A stretch of 17,310 nucleotides of DNA from UMGS1071 sp045638545 (GCA_045638545.1 JAZUBL010000079.1:1-17310), one strand, 5' to 3'; counted from the stretch's first letter, positions 1 to 7,252 are shown. Notes: generated from the letters alone by a model not told the origin. Numbers and translations are program-made.

Positions 1-698
1 TGAGAATTTGGAGCAAAAGTGACATTTTCCAAAGCGGTGCAGTCAAGAAACGCCTGCCTGCCAATGGCTGTAATGCCCTCTGCAATTACAACGGACTTGA
101 TCTCGCTCAAATAATTTCTCCATGGCAGGGTACTGGTGCCATAGTCCGCCATTGCGCCCTCGCCGCTGATGGTAAGGGTGCCGGATGCATCGAGGCTCCA
201 TGTTACGTTGTCGCCGCAGGTGCCGCTGGCTACAACCTGCTCCGTATCAGCAGCTGGCGCAGGGGTGTTCTCCACATCCTGCTGATTGCTGTCTGCAGGT
301 GGTGTTGTGTCCGGGTCCTGTGGTTCGGTTGGTTCTGCAGGAGGTGTTGTGTCCGGGTCCTGCGGTTCGGTTGGATCTGCAGGAGGTGTTGTGTCCGGAT
401 CCTGTGGTTCAGTTGGATCTGCAGGAGGTGTTGTGTCCGGATCCTGTGGTTCGGTTGGTTCTGCAGGGGGTGTTGTGTCCGGATCCTGCGGTTCGGTTGG
501 CTCTGCTGTGTCGTCACCGTTTTCGGTGTTGTCATCGTTATTAAAGCCGTTGTCATCACCGGATGGGGTTTCCTCCACCAGTGCAGGCTCTGTTGCGCCC
601 TCTGCCGCAAACGCTACTGTTGTAGCGCCGCTGGAAACTGTTACCAGTGAAGCCAGCATTGCAGCCAGAACGCACTTTACTTTATTATTTCTTGCCAT
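1..698 (-). CDS. BspA-like LRR surface protein, 5' part only
   Basis: The reading frame is open from an ATG at 698 to the window edge, giving 232 visible residues; the C-terminus lies outside. Residues 1-32 form a signal peptide: a basic N-region (ARNNKVK), a hydrophobic core, and an AFA-A type cleavage site. An acidic, low-complexity linker follows, containing five copies of a 14-residue Pro/Thr/Asp repeat (residues 66-135). From about residue 157 the sequence has the module typical of BspA/LRR_5 proteins: ASGTCGDNVTWSL, then GTLTISGEGAM, then LPWR, then the LRR core VVIAEGITAIGRQAFLDC. Family knowledge suggests a secreted or wall-associated adhesin or host-interaction protein; the ligand is unknown. 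SD-like GGATGTGAT sits 5 nt before ATG. It appears to be a single gene with its own promoter. Confidence 0.88.
   Translation of the reverse strand, partial: MARNNKVKCVLAAMLASLVTVSSGATTVAFAAEGATEPALVEETPSGDDNGFNNDDNTENGDDTAEPTEPQDPDTTPPAEPTEPQDPDTTPPADPTEPQDPDTTPPADPTEPQDPDTTPPAEPTEPQDPDTTPPADSNQQDVENTPAPAADTEQVVASGTCGDNVTWSLDASGTLTISGEGAMADYGTSTLPWRNYLSEIKSVVIAEGITAIGRQAFLDCTALENVTFAPNS
294..503 (-). repeat. Five tandem 42-bp repeats in the BspA-like gene
   Basis: Read on the minus strand, five consecutive 42-bp units each encode [E/D]PTEPQDPDTTPPA. The units differ only at scattered synonymous positions and at the first codon (GAA/GAG or GAT). The repeat forms a flexible, acidic, proline-rich stalk between signal peptide and LRR domain. 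The near identity at DNA level implies recent duplication, so copy number may vary between strains. Confidence 0.93.
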
Positions 699-746
699 AT
701 TAAATCACATCCAATTTCATGTGAGAATTTATATTTTAACTTCTAT

Positions 747-755
747 ATTATACCA
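747..755 (-). promoter_or_regulatory. Extended -10 promoter of the BspA-like gene
   Basis: On the minus strand the sequence is TGG-TATAAT: a perfect -10 box (747-752) with the TGn extension (753-755). No good -35 box is present at 16-18 bp. It lies about 50 bp upstream of the ATG at 698, so the leader would be about 40 nt long and AT-rich. Confidence 0.6.
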
Positions 756-826
756 TGCAGATAGGCGAAGTAACAGGTTTTTGCATAAATTTTACATAAA
801 AAATTTTAAATTTCTGATCCCATGCA

Positions 827-856
827 ATAAAAAAAGCACCGCCGAAGCAGTGCTTT
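827..856 (-). terminator. Intrinsic terminator of the partner-switch operon
   Basis: On the minus strand a 10-bp stem (AAAGCACTGC with GCGGTGCTTT, one T-G pair) closes a TTCG tetraloop and runs directly into seven T residues. It begins 14 nt after the stop codon of the kinase gene, so it ends the operon that starts at 5066. Confidence 0.93.
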
Positions 857-870
857 CCTGTGTATTCTTT

Positions 871-1287
871 TTAACGCTGATTCAGATTTTTTCTGATTGC
901 TAAAATATTCCGGCCGTCTTTGTATTCATAGGTAATTTCATCCATGCTCTTTTTCACCATATAAATACCGAGACCGCCGATTTGTCTTTCCTCAGCAGAA
1001 AGCGTAATATCCGGATCGGAAGTCTTCAGCGGATCGTACGGAATACCATTATCGATAAACGTAATGATCACCGCAAGCGGATCTTCCACTACCTCAACCC
1101 GCACGGTCACAACGCCCACTTCAGGATCATAAGCGTAGTGTACAATATTGCCGAAAAGCTCATCAATGGCGATGTCGATCTGCATCTGCGCTTTCATTGG
1201 ACAGTCGAGAGATTCCAGCTGTTCATTCACAAACTCTGTAACAACCTCGATATTTTCTACGGTTGCTTCAATCGTTAACTCCTTCAT
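871..1287 (-). CDS. RsbW-type serine kinase / anti-sigma-like ATPase
   Basis: This 138-residue protein fits one GHKL-type ATPase domain (HATPase_c_2), the fold of RsbW and SpoIIAB. The N-box is DELFGN (residues 42-47, Glu43 and Asn47), the G1 box is DNG (79-81) and the G2 box is GGLG (104-107). All ATP-binding elements therefore look intact. Family knowledge: such kinases phosphorylate a STAS partner on serine and bind a competing target, usually a sigma factor. Its ATG overlaps the TGA of the phosphatase gene by 4 nt (ATGA), implying translational coupling, and it is the last gene of the operon. The likely substrate is the STAS protein encoded at 3176-3472. No sigma factor is present in the operon, so the second partner is unknown. 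Confidence 0.9.
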   Translation of the reverse strand: MKELTIEATVENIEVVTEFVNEQLESLDCPMKAQMQIDIAIDELFGNIVHYAYDPEVGVVTVRVEVVEDPLAVIITFIDNGIPYDPLKTSDPDITLSAEERQIGGLGIYMVKKSMDEITYEYKDGRNILAIRKNLNQR

Positions 1288-3179
1288 TCGCGCACCTCCG
1301 GCCCATTGTATTTCAACGCAAGCATCGTGATATCATCAAACTGCGGCGCATCACCAACAAAAAGATCTACGTCACGCTTAACTTCATCACAGATCGTATG
1401 CGTTGCTGCGTTTTTATGCTTCTCAAGGATCGCATGCAGACGATCCTCGCCGTAAAGCGCATTGTTCGCATTAGTCGCTTCCGTTACACCGTCGGTATAA
1501 AGATAAATTACATCGCCGGGTTCAAGCTGAAGCTCATTCTTTTTATAACAGATTTCTTCCATACCTGCAAGAACAAAACCTGCACGGGACTTGAGATATT
1601 CCAGAGTGCCGTCTGCGTGTTTGATCAGTGGTGGATTGTGTCCGGCATTTGCGTATACCACCTTGCCGGTTCTGACGTTCAGAATGCCCATCCATGCAGT
1701 AACAAACATTCCCGCATCATTTCCTTCACAGAGTTTCTGGTTGGCATATGTGAAAATCTGTTCTACGCTCAATCCAGACTCAGCCAGACTCTTGATGATT
1801 GTTTTCGACTCCATCATAAACAGCGCAGCAGGAATTCCCTTGCCTGAAACGTCTGCAATCAGAAATGCAAAATTATCTTCGCCAAGGAAGTAAAAATCAT
1901 AAAAGTCGCCGCCTACCTCTTTTGCAGTATGCATCGTTGCATGGATCTCAATTTCGTGCCGGTTCGGATACGGCGGAAATACAGAAGGCAGTGCCGAGTG
2001 CTGAATATCTTTTGCAAAAGCAAGCTCCGCATCAATGCGAGACTCTGCCTGCGCAATATATTTTTTCAGAGAATCTACGGTTGCGTTGATGTCGTTAGAA
2101 AGGGAATTAAACTCTACGTTATTCCGCACATCTACCGTTACGTCCAAATTGCCACCGGTGATCTGACTCAACGAGCCGTTGATTCTGACAACACTGTTCA
2201 CGATCTGTTTTTTAATCAAAAGGAAAATAACAAATGCCAGCGCGCCAAATACAAAAACTTCTGCGGCAGCAGCGATGATCACAACCAGGTTGCGTGTCAG
2301 AATGACCTCTCTTTCAGGCATCAGCGCAATGATATAGTAACCTTCCGATTCCTCTGCCATGCAGTAAAACGCTTCGCCGTCTACTTCCGCGTGAAAACGT
2401 TCTCCCAGCTGAAGGGAACCCGATTTTGCACCGATACCCTCCAGATCCAGTGTTTCTCTGTCAATTTCTTTGGCATTGCTTACAATATTTCCTTCTTTAT
2501 CACAGATCAGAATTCTGCCTCCGGAGCCGACGTGACGATTTCGAGTCAGTGCAATCACTTCTTTATCAATGCTCTTTTGGAATTGATCGAAGTCATAGCC
2601 AACCTGGACAAAACCACCGTTGCGCAGCACACAGCCAGCATATTTACGCTCCATGGAAGCATCGTATGCAATCGGCTGATAGCCCTGTGCAAACTCTTTT
2701 TCTCCACGAAGCAGCACCATGAATGCACTGGACTGTTCTCCGGACTCCATATCATAGCCTAAAAAACCTTTAAAGTTGCTGGCTACGATAATACCTTTGC
2801 TGTTGACAATATTGATTTCAGCAACGTTGTATCGCTTCAGCATCGTGTCGATCCGATTATTCAGTTCCTCCGGATTAGCAGTATCTGCATGCACTGCATC
2901 CAGCTCTGCGGATACACTGTGAACGATTTCCAGCAGGTCCTCGTCCGTGGCATCACGAATATCCGCCTGCACGTCTGTAATGTTCAGGCGCAGAAGATGA
3001 TCGGAATTTGATTTCGCCAACTCCGTTTGGAATATCCACAGAAATACCGTTGTAGCCAGAAAGGCTATTACCACCAGAAATAAAAGCCATTGGAGAAACG
3101 ATCTGGCTATTTTCCGCTGCTTTTTAGGCCTTTCGATTTTCTTTTCTGTGTTTGCTTTTTTCACAGTGTGATTCCTCAT
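1284..3179 (-). CDS. Membrane SpoIIE/RsbU-type phosphatase with extracellular sensor
   Basis: The protein has 631 residues. A basic cytoplasmic N-tail precedes membrane segment 1 (about 28-50). An extracellular region of about 245 residues follows, with the size and placement of a double-CACHE sensor (GIIVAS near 129-134 and ICDKEGNIVSN near 225-235 look like CACHE strands). Membrane segment 2 is about 298-322, a HAMP linker about 322-375, and a PP2C-type SpoIIE domain about 390-625. Metal-site motifs are present: GGDFYDF (423-429), ADVSGKG (442-448), YTDGVTEA (561-568) and FDDITML (614-620). Expected reaction: dephosphorylation of the phospho-STAS protein in response to an extracellular ligand. 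The CACHE assignment is by architecture and weak motif likeness. Both ends overlap neighbouring genes by ATGA, so the three signalling genes are translationally coupled. Confidence 0.9.
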   Translation of the reverse strand: MRNHTVKKANTEKKIERPKKQRKIARSFLQWLLFLVVIAFLATTVFLWIFQTELAKSNSDHLLRLNITDVQADIRDATDEDLLEIVHSVSAELDAVHADTANPEELNNRIDTMLKRYNVAEINIVNSKGIIVASNFKGFLGYDMESGEQSSAFMVLLRGEKEFAQGYQPIAYDASMERKYAGCVLRNGGFVQVGYDFDQFQKSIDKEVIALTRNRHVGSGGRILICDKEGNIVSNAKEIDRETLDLEGIGAKSGSLQLGERFHAEVDGEAFYCMAEESEGYYIIALMPEREVILTRNLVVIIAAAAEVFVFGALAFVIFLLIKKQIVNSVVRINGSLSQITGGNLDVTVDVRNNVEFNSLSNDINATVDSLKKYIAQAESRIDAELAFAKDIQHSALPSVFPPYPNRHEIEIHATMHTAKEVGGDFYDFYFLGEDNFAFLIADVSGKGIPAALFMMESKTIIKSLAESGLSVEQIFTYANQKLCEGNDAGMFVTAWMGILNVRTGKVVYANAGHNPPLIKHADGTLEYLKSRAGFVLAGMEEICYKKNELQLEPGDVIYLYTDGVTEATNANNALYGEDRLHAILEKHKNAATHTICDEVKRDVDLFVGDAPQFDDITMLALKYNGPEVRE

Positions 3180-3472
3180 TCAATGGTTAGAATATCAATA
3201 AAGCCTGTTACTTCAAAAATCTCATTGATGGTGTCATTCACATTTTTGATCACCATTTCGCCCTGCTTATTCATGGTTTTCTGTGCCTGTAAAATGACAC
3301 GCAGGCCGGCTGAAGAAAGGTACTCAAGGGCAGCGAAGTCAAGAACAAGCTTCTCTACTCCGTTGAGATTTGCTTTGAGCTCTGTTTCAAGCTCCGGTGC
3401 AGTAGTGGTATCAAGTCTGCCAGCTACCGCTACGTTCAGTTCGGTTCCATTCAGATTTTTCTCAATCGTCAT
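3176..3472 (-). CDS. STAS-domain anti-sigma factor antagonist-like protein
   Basis: This 98-residue protein is a single STAS domain like RsbV and SpoIIAA: an N-terminal strand, the GRLDTTTA turn (18-25), LVLDFAALEYLSSAGLRVIL (42-61) carrying the phospho-acceptor loop, and a C-terminal IFEVTGF helix (85-91). Candidate phosphoserines are Ser53 and Ser54. The residue aligned with SpoIIAA Ser58 is Ala55, so the acceptor would be shifted one position, as in the common LSSAGLR variant. The start is supported by GGAGG at 3482-3486, 9 nt before ATG. It lies 19 bp after the symporter stop and overlaps the phosphatase by 4 nt. Role in the switch: its phosphorylated form is released and its unphosphorylated form binds a kinase-like partner. 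Here that partner may be the kinase (871-1287), the symporter's N-terminal domain, or both. Confidence 0.92.
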   Translation of the reverse strand: MTIEKNLNGTELNVAVAGRLDTTTAPELETELKANLNGVEKLVLDFAALEYLSSAGLRVILQAQKTMNKQGEMVIKNVNDTINEIFEVTGFIDILTIE

Positions 3473-3491
3473 TTATCATTACCTCCAAAAA

Positions 3492-5066
3492 CTAATTCTT
3501 TTTGCGCAGTGTTTCTTTATCTAACATCTTCAGAGAGTCAGCAACATTGACCAAAGTCAGTTGCCAGCTGGAAACGTTTACCGACGTTGCCGGGAAGTCT
3601 GTAATCATATCCACGGCCAGAGCAATACCCATCATCTCTGCAGGAATTCCTAACTGTGCAAAGGCAATCGCGAAACATGTCATTCCGCTGCCCGGCACCG
3701 GAGGAACGGCAAATGCCAGCAAGACGTTTGTAACAAGACCAATAATGATCCACGGCACCGTGATCGGAATACCGCAGGACTCTGCAAAACTTGCCTCCAT
3801 ACAGAAAAGAAGCGCAACAAAACCGGGCATAAATAATACCTGACCAATTGGTGTACCAAACTCAACAAGCTTTTTATCAATACCAAATTTCTTTGTTGCA
3901 TCGCGTGTATTTGTACCATACGCTGCAGCTGAAGACGCTGTAGTCAGTGCAATTAAAAGTGTTGGGCATGCTTTTTTGAAAAGCAGTACAGGAGATACCC
4001 TTTTTCTGATTGCGATAAACAGAATATTGCCTACGTAGTAAGCCACGATCAGAATCAGCATCACAACGACTAATTTCCATGAATTCAGTACAGAACCAAG
4101 TTCGCCGCTGGAGATCATGCCTGTAAACAAAACGAAAATCAGAATCGGCAGCAAAGAGGACAGACCGGTCATGATCGTCTGAACAATGGAGTTAAGCTGA
4201 TCCACAATCGTAAAAATGCCGCTTACTCTCGATGCAAGAACAAGCATTGCAAGTCCGACCATAATCGAAATAAAAATAAGCTGCAATGCGTTTCCTGTTA
4301 TAAACGGTTCGATCAAATTGGTTGGAACAATATCAAAAATCAGATCCAATACCTGGGAGAAACTGGATTCTCCTCCGCCGCCCCATTCCACACGGTAGAA
4401 CAGACACCCCAGAAGCGTCATGCCAACACCGATTACCGACATATAAATCAGAATTGCTTTAATCGTTTTAGCGCCAATTTTGCCAAGAGTTTCCATGTTG
4501 CCCATCGATAGAATACTGCCAAGAACCGATAGGAAAATTAACGGCCCTGATACCGCAGAAATCAATCCCATGATCGCATCTGTTACAGGCGTCAGCGCAT
4601 ACTGGTTTATGCCCGAAGAAATTCCTTCAGGCAGAAAATTCATAACAATGCCGGCAATTACTGCCATTCCTATTGCTATCGCCATTTTTACCGTGTCGGA
4701 TACATGTTTTTTCTTTGGAATAAATACGATGCGGTTTTTTCCGTTTTTAAAATGCCAGGTAGGTGCAAGACCCATTTTTGAAAGCAGGTTTCGGATTACG
4801 TCGTCATCCTTCCCTTCTTTATTAAACGGATCGTAAGATTTGCCTTCGATGATAATTTCCACTTTGATGGATAGCAGGTGCTTGATGCACTTGAGTTTAA
4901 ACGTTGCATCTTCGCCAAACTCAGATTGATATTCCAGCAGAACTTCCTCGAATGTCAATTTTGTGCGCAGTGCTTCACGCCGTTCTACACCTGCTTTTGC
5001 AAGAAACTTTCCTACTTTTTCACTGGCAAGGTCAATGTTGCTGTTTGAGAATTTATATTCTTCCAA
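3492..5066 (-). CDS. DAACS-family symporter fused to degenerate RsbW-like domain
   Basis: The protein has 524 residues. Residues about 1-118 are soluble and resemble the operon's own kinase: LTFEEVLLEY (37-46) matches its N-box helix, EGKSYDP (74-80) matches its DNGIPYDP, and WHFKNGKNRIVFIPK (104-118) matches its final strands. The Mg-binding Asn is Glu45, DNG is replaced by IEG, and no GGLG box exists, so ATP binding is doubtful. Residues about 124-512 are a glutamate-transporter-fold membrane domain: HP1 ASSAAAYGTN (377-386), HP2 PPVPGSGM (455-462), and TM8 DMITDFPATSVNV (486-498). Compared with GltPh, D394, T398 and N401 appear kept, R397 is Ala493, D405 is Trp501, and NMDGT is FMPGF. An acidic substrate and standard sodium coupling are therefore unlikely. 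A TTG start is used. It is the first gene of the operon. Confidence 0.85.
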   Translation of the reverse strand: MEEYKFSNSNIDLASEKVGKFLAKAGVERREALRTKLTFEEVLLEYQSEFGEDATFKLKCIKHLLSIKVEIIIEGKSYDPFNKEGKDDDVIRNLLSKMGLAPTWHFKNGKNRIVFIPKKKHVSDTVKMAIAIGMAVIAGIVMNFLPEGISSGINQYALTPVTDAIMGLISAVSGPLIFLSVLGSILSMGNMETLGKIGAKTIKAILIYMSVIGVGMTLLGCLFYRVEWGGGGESSFSQVLDLIFDIVPTNLIEPFITGNALQLIFISIMVGLAMLVLASRVSGIFTIVDQLNSIVQTIMTGLSSLLPILIFVLFTGMISSGELGSVLNSWKLVVVMLILIVAYYVGNILFIAIRKRVSPVLLFKKACPTLLIALTTASSAAAYGTNTRDATKKFGIDKKLVEFGTPIGQVLFMPGFVALLFCMEASFAESCGIPITVPWIIIGLVTNVLLAFAVPPVPGSGMTCFAIAFAQLGIPAEMMGIALAVDMITDFPATSVNVSSWQLTLVNVADSLKMLDKETLRKKN

Positions 5067-5070
5067 TTTA

Positions 5071-5077
5071 CCACCTC
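5071..5077 (-). promoter_or_regulatory. Ribosome binding site fixing a TTG start
   Basis: On the minus strand GAGGTGG lies 4 nt before the TTG at 5066. The nearest upstream ATG (5079) reads ATG-AGG-TGG-TAA and stops at once, so TTG is the only start that fits this SD. Confidence 0.8.
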
Positions 5078-5288
5078 ATTTCAATTTTAAGCAGTTTTTC
5101 ATTTTCACTGTGACATATTTTGTAAACTCATTACTCCTGTATCGATTTTTCTATAAATAAACTGTATTTATAAAAATATACAAATATATAATTTCACAGA
5201 ATATACTATATCATATTCTCTCAAGTTTTTCTATAGTTCGCCGCAACTCTGCTCTGATTCAGGCGTTAATATTACAAAGAAAAACAAT
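5078..5288 (-). other. AT-rich leader region of the partner-switch operon
   Basis: This 211-bp AT-rich stretch must hold the operon promoter, but I found no -35/-10 pair good enough to call. TTGTAT, TATATT and TATAGA-like words occur at poor spacing. I see no riboswitch-like conserved structure and no credible gene on either strand. Confidence 0.5.
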
Positions 5289-5338
5289 AAAAAAGGACAT
5301 GCCTTTAAACCACAAGTTCACTGGCGTGTCCCTTTTTT
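5289..5338 (-). terminator. Long hairpin terminator upstream of the operon
   Basis: On the minus strand AAAAAAGGGACACGCC pairs with GGCATGTCCTTTTTT, with one bulged G and one wobble pair, around a 19-nt loop. The A and T tracts make it active in either direction. It lies about 117 nt beyond the tRNA and probably acts as a second stop that keeps tRNA transcription out of the symporter operon. Confidence 0.8.
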
Positions 5339-5416
5339 CGCAAAATATTACTATCTACATCGCAGGTTATTACCGCGTTGCTACCGGTTAAAAACTCCGA
5401 CCTAACAAAAAAGGCC

Positions 5417-5442
5417 AAAAACGGCGGAAATAAGCCATTTTT
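5417..5442 (-). terminator. Terminator of tRNA-Ala
   Basis: On the minus strand AAAAATGGC pairs with GCCGTTTTT (9 bp, one T-G pair) around an 8-nt loop, ending in five T residues. It starts 12 nt after the encoded CCA of the tRNA. Confidence 0.7.
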
Positions 5443-5454
5443 GACCAGTATATA

Positions 5455-5530
<76 letters not shown>

Positions 5531-5549
5531 ATAGATTAGATTGTATCAA

Positions 5550-5578
5550 ATTATAGCATACATATTATAAAAAAGCAA
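5550..5578 (-). promoter_or_regulatory. Promoter of tRNA-Ala
   Basis: On the minus strand TTGCTT (5573-5578), a 17-bp spacer and a perfect TATAAT (5550-5555), also preceded by TGC as an extended -10. The predicted transcript starts about 13 nt before the mature tRNA 5' end. Confidence 0.85.
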
Positions 5579-5586
5579 GCATTTTC

Positions 5587-5621
5587 AGAAAAAAGAAATC
5601 CCCCGGAAATCCGAGGGATTT
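5587..5621 (-). terminator. Terminator of the sodium symporter gene
   Basis: On the minus strand AAATCCCTCGG pairs with CCGGGGGATTT (11 bp, one T-G pair) around the loop ATTT and continues into CTTTTTT. It begins 8 nt after the stop codon. Confidence 0.93.
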
Positions 5622-5629
5622 TAGCAGGC

Positions 5630-7000
5630 TTATGCCCAGAAGAAGTTATAAATACCCAGACCGAACAGGATCAGGATGATTGGTGGTAATGCAATCATAA
5701 TATACCAACGCATCCATTTACGAACCTTGAGGCCCTTACCGGTATTGGCTTCTGCCATGAAGTTTTTCCAGCCCCAGCCGTATTTCCATACACAGAAAAT
5801 AACGAAGCACAGAGAGCCCAGTGGCAGAAGAATATTACTTACAATGAAGTCTTCCAGGTCCATAATGTTGGAGCCTGGGCCGAATGGTGTGAAACCGGAC
5901 CACAGATTGAAACCGAAGATACATGGGAGAGAAAGTGCGAACAGACCAATACCAACGATGACGCAGGTCTTCTTTCTTCCCCAGCCTGTAATATCTACGA
6001 TACATGCAACGATGTTTTCGAATACTGCAAGTACTGTGGAAAGCGCTGCAAAGGACATGAATACAAAGAAGAAGCTGCCCCAGATCATGCCGCCCGGCAG
6101 ACTGTTAAACAGGTTCGGCAGTGTCACGAAGATCAGACTTGGACCTGCGTCTGGCTGTACGCCGAATGCTGCGCAGGTTGGAAAGATGATCAGACCGGAA
6201 ACGATTGCTACGAAGGTATCCAGAACACATACGTTTACTGCTTCACCCATCAGCGCACGGTTTTTGCCAAGATAACTGCCGAAGATTGCCATGGAACCAA
6301 TACCAAGGCTCAGTGTAAAGAAGGACTGGTTCATCGCACCTACAATAACGTTCAGCGGACCAGCTTCTACAAAGTTATCCACATTTGGAACCAGGTAGAA
6401 TGCAAGGCCTTCCTTACCATCCAGGAACACGATGCTGTAAAATGCAAGTACAACCATGATACCCAACAGGGCAATCATCATATACTTGGTTACGCGTTCC
6501 AGGCCATTTTTAATACCGATACAGCAAACAACAACTGCAATCAGCAGACAGATACCCATGAAAAATGTCATGGAACCCCAGTCGCCTAACATGCCGTCAA
6601 ACTTTCCGGCAACAGCGGTTGAATCCAGTCCGTTAAACTGTCCCGTTGCCGTCGATACAAAATACCGCAGCATCCAGCCTGCAACAGTGGTGTAGAACAT
6701 CATCAGAATAACGTTACCGATCAGCGATGCATAACCGTGCGCACGCCACGGTTTTCGTTTTGGCGCCAGCTGGTGATACAATCGCACGGGACTTTTCTGT
6801 GCCGCTCGTCCCAAAGCGAATTCCATTGTCAGAACAGGTACGCCCAAAAGAATCAGAAAGGCAAAGTACAAAATAACAAAAAAACCGCCGCCGTTCTGAC
6901 CAGCCATGTAAGGGAACTTCCATACGTTACCTACACCAATGGCGCAACCTGCACTCAGCAGAATAAATCCTAGTCTGCTGCCTAGTCGCTCTCTAGCCAT
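5630..7000 (-). CDS. Sodium-dependent NSS/SNF-family transporter (LeuT/MhsT type)
   Basis: This 456-residue membrane protein has about 11 predicted segments, like the bacterial MhsT group rather than 12-segment LeuT. TM1 carries the unwound-helix signature GCAIGVGNVWKFPYMAG (18-34) followed by QNGGGFF, with Asn25 in the position of the sodium-site Asn of LeuT. TM2 ends in GVPVLTMEFALGR (53-65). A TM6 break is seen at SLGIGSMAIFGSY. Expected role: Na+-coupled uptake of an amino acid, probably hydrophobic or aromatic; the substrate is not readable from sequence. The start ATG has GGAG 7 nt upstream. It is a single-gene unit with its own strong promoter and terminator. Confidence 0.93.
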   Translation of the reverse strand: MARERLGSRLGFILLSAGCAIGVGNVWKFPYMAGQNGGGFFVILYFAFLILLGVPVLTMEFALGRAAQKSPVRLYHQLAPKRKPWRAHGYASLIGNVILMMFYTTVAGWMLRYFVSTATGQFNGLDSTAVAGKFDGMLGDWGSMTFFMGICLLIAVVVCCIGIKNGLERVTKYMMIALLGIMVVLAFYSIVFLDGKEGLAFYLVPNVDNFVEAGPLNVIVGAMNQSFFTLSLGIGSMAIFGSYLGKNRALMGEAVNVCVLDTFVAIVSGLIIFPTCAAFGVQPDAGPSLIFVTLPNLFNSLPGGMIWGSFFFVFMSFAALSTVLAVFENIVACIVDITGWGRKKTCVIVGIGLFALSLPCIFGFNLWSGFTPFGPGSNIMDLEDFIVSNILLPLGSLCFVIFCVWKYGWGWKNFMAEANTGKGLKVRKWMRWYIMIALPPIILILFGLGIYNFFWA

Positions 7001-7026
7001 AGTTTTCTCCTATCAACCTATTTTTC

Positions 7027-7061
7027 AAACCGCTTTAGCTAGTTAAAGGCTTCAACGGTTT
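7027..7061 (-). other. Hairpin in the 5' leader of the sodium symporter mRNA
   Basis: AAACCG (minus) pairs with CGGTTT, with an inner arm GC-C-TTTA with TAAAGC. It lies between the predicted transcription start near 7069 and the SD. No T tract follows, so it is not a classical terminator. It could affect mRNA stability or translation. Confidence 0.45.
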
Positions 7062-7075
7062 AAATCATAAGGATT

Positions 7076-7104
7076 ATTATATTAAATAATTTGTCAAATT
7101 TCAA
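7076..7104 (-). promoter_or_regulatory. Promoter of the sodium symporter gene
   Basis: On the minus strand TTGAAA (7099-7104), a 17-bp spacer and a perfect TATAAT (7076-7081). The leader would be about 70 nt and contains the hairpin at 7027-7061. Confidence 0.88.
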
Positions 7105-7252
7105 GTTATTTATCATGATTTAGAATAAATTTCATATTTTTATTCACAATTTCGTAAAAATTTTGCCCTGATTCTATTAAAATTCTAAATCTGACCACAA
7201 ATTGCTTATAATAACAGATATATATATACAATTTCTTTTCTTAAAACACCTT

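Noticed and set aside
294..503. CRISPR-like array
   Set aside because: The repeats are contiguous with no spacers and keep a coding frame, so they are protein repeats.
230..610. Minus-strand 126-codon open frame over the repeats
   Set aside because: It is an alternative frame of the same repeats inside the signal-peptide-bearing gene; the real frame has a signal peptide and an LRR_5 domain.
286..903. Plus-strand open frame of 205 codons rich in repeated Gly/Ser/Val motifs
   Set aside because: It is the antisense reading of the BspA-like gene's 42-bp repeats and runs on through that gene's promoter and the kinase terminator; it has no SD.
1263..2762. Long plus-strand frames opposite the phosphatase gene
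   Set aside because: They have no family motifs or SDs; the minus frame has a full sensor-HAMP-SpoIIE architecture.
871..5066. A classical sigma-B type general stress operon
   Set aside because: No sigma factor gene is in the unit or elsewhere in the window, and the first gene is a transporter fusion, so the standard label was not applied.
5105..5131. Eight-codon leader peptide upstream of the symporter (ATG at 5131, TGA at 5105, minus)
   Set aside because: AGGAG is only 2 nt from the ATG, too close for efficient initiation, and no attenuator-like structure follows.
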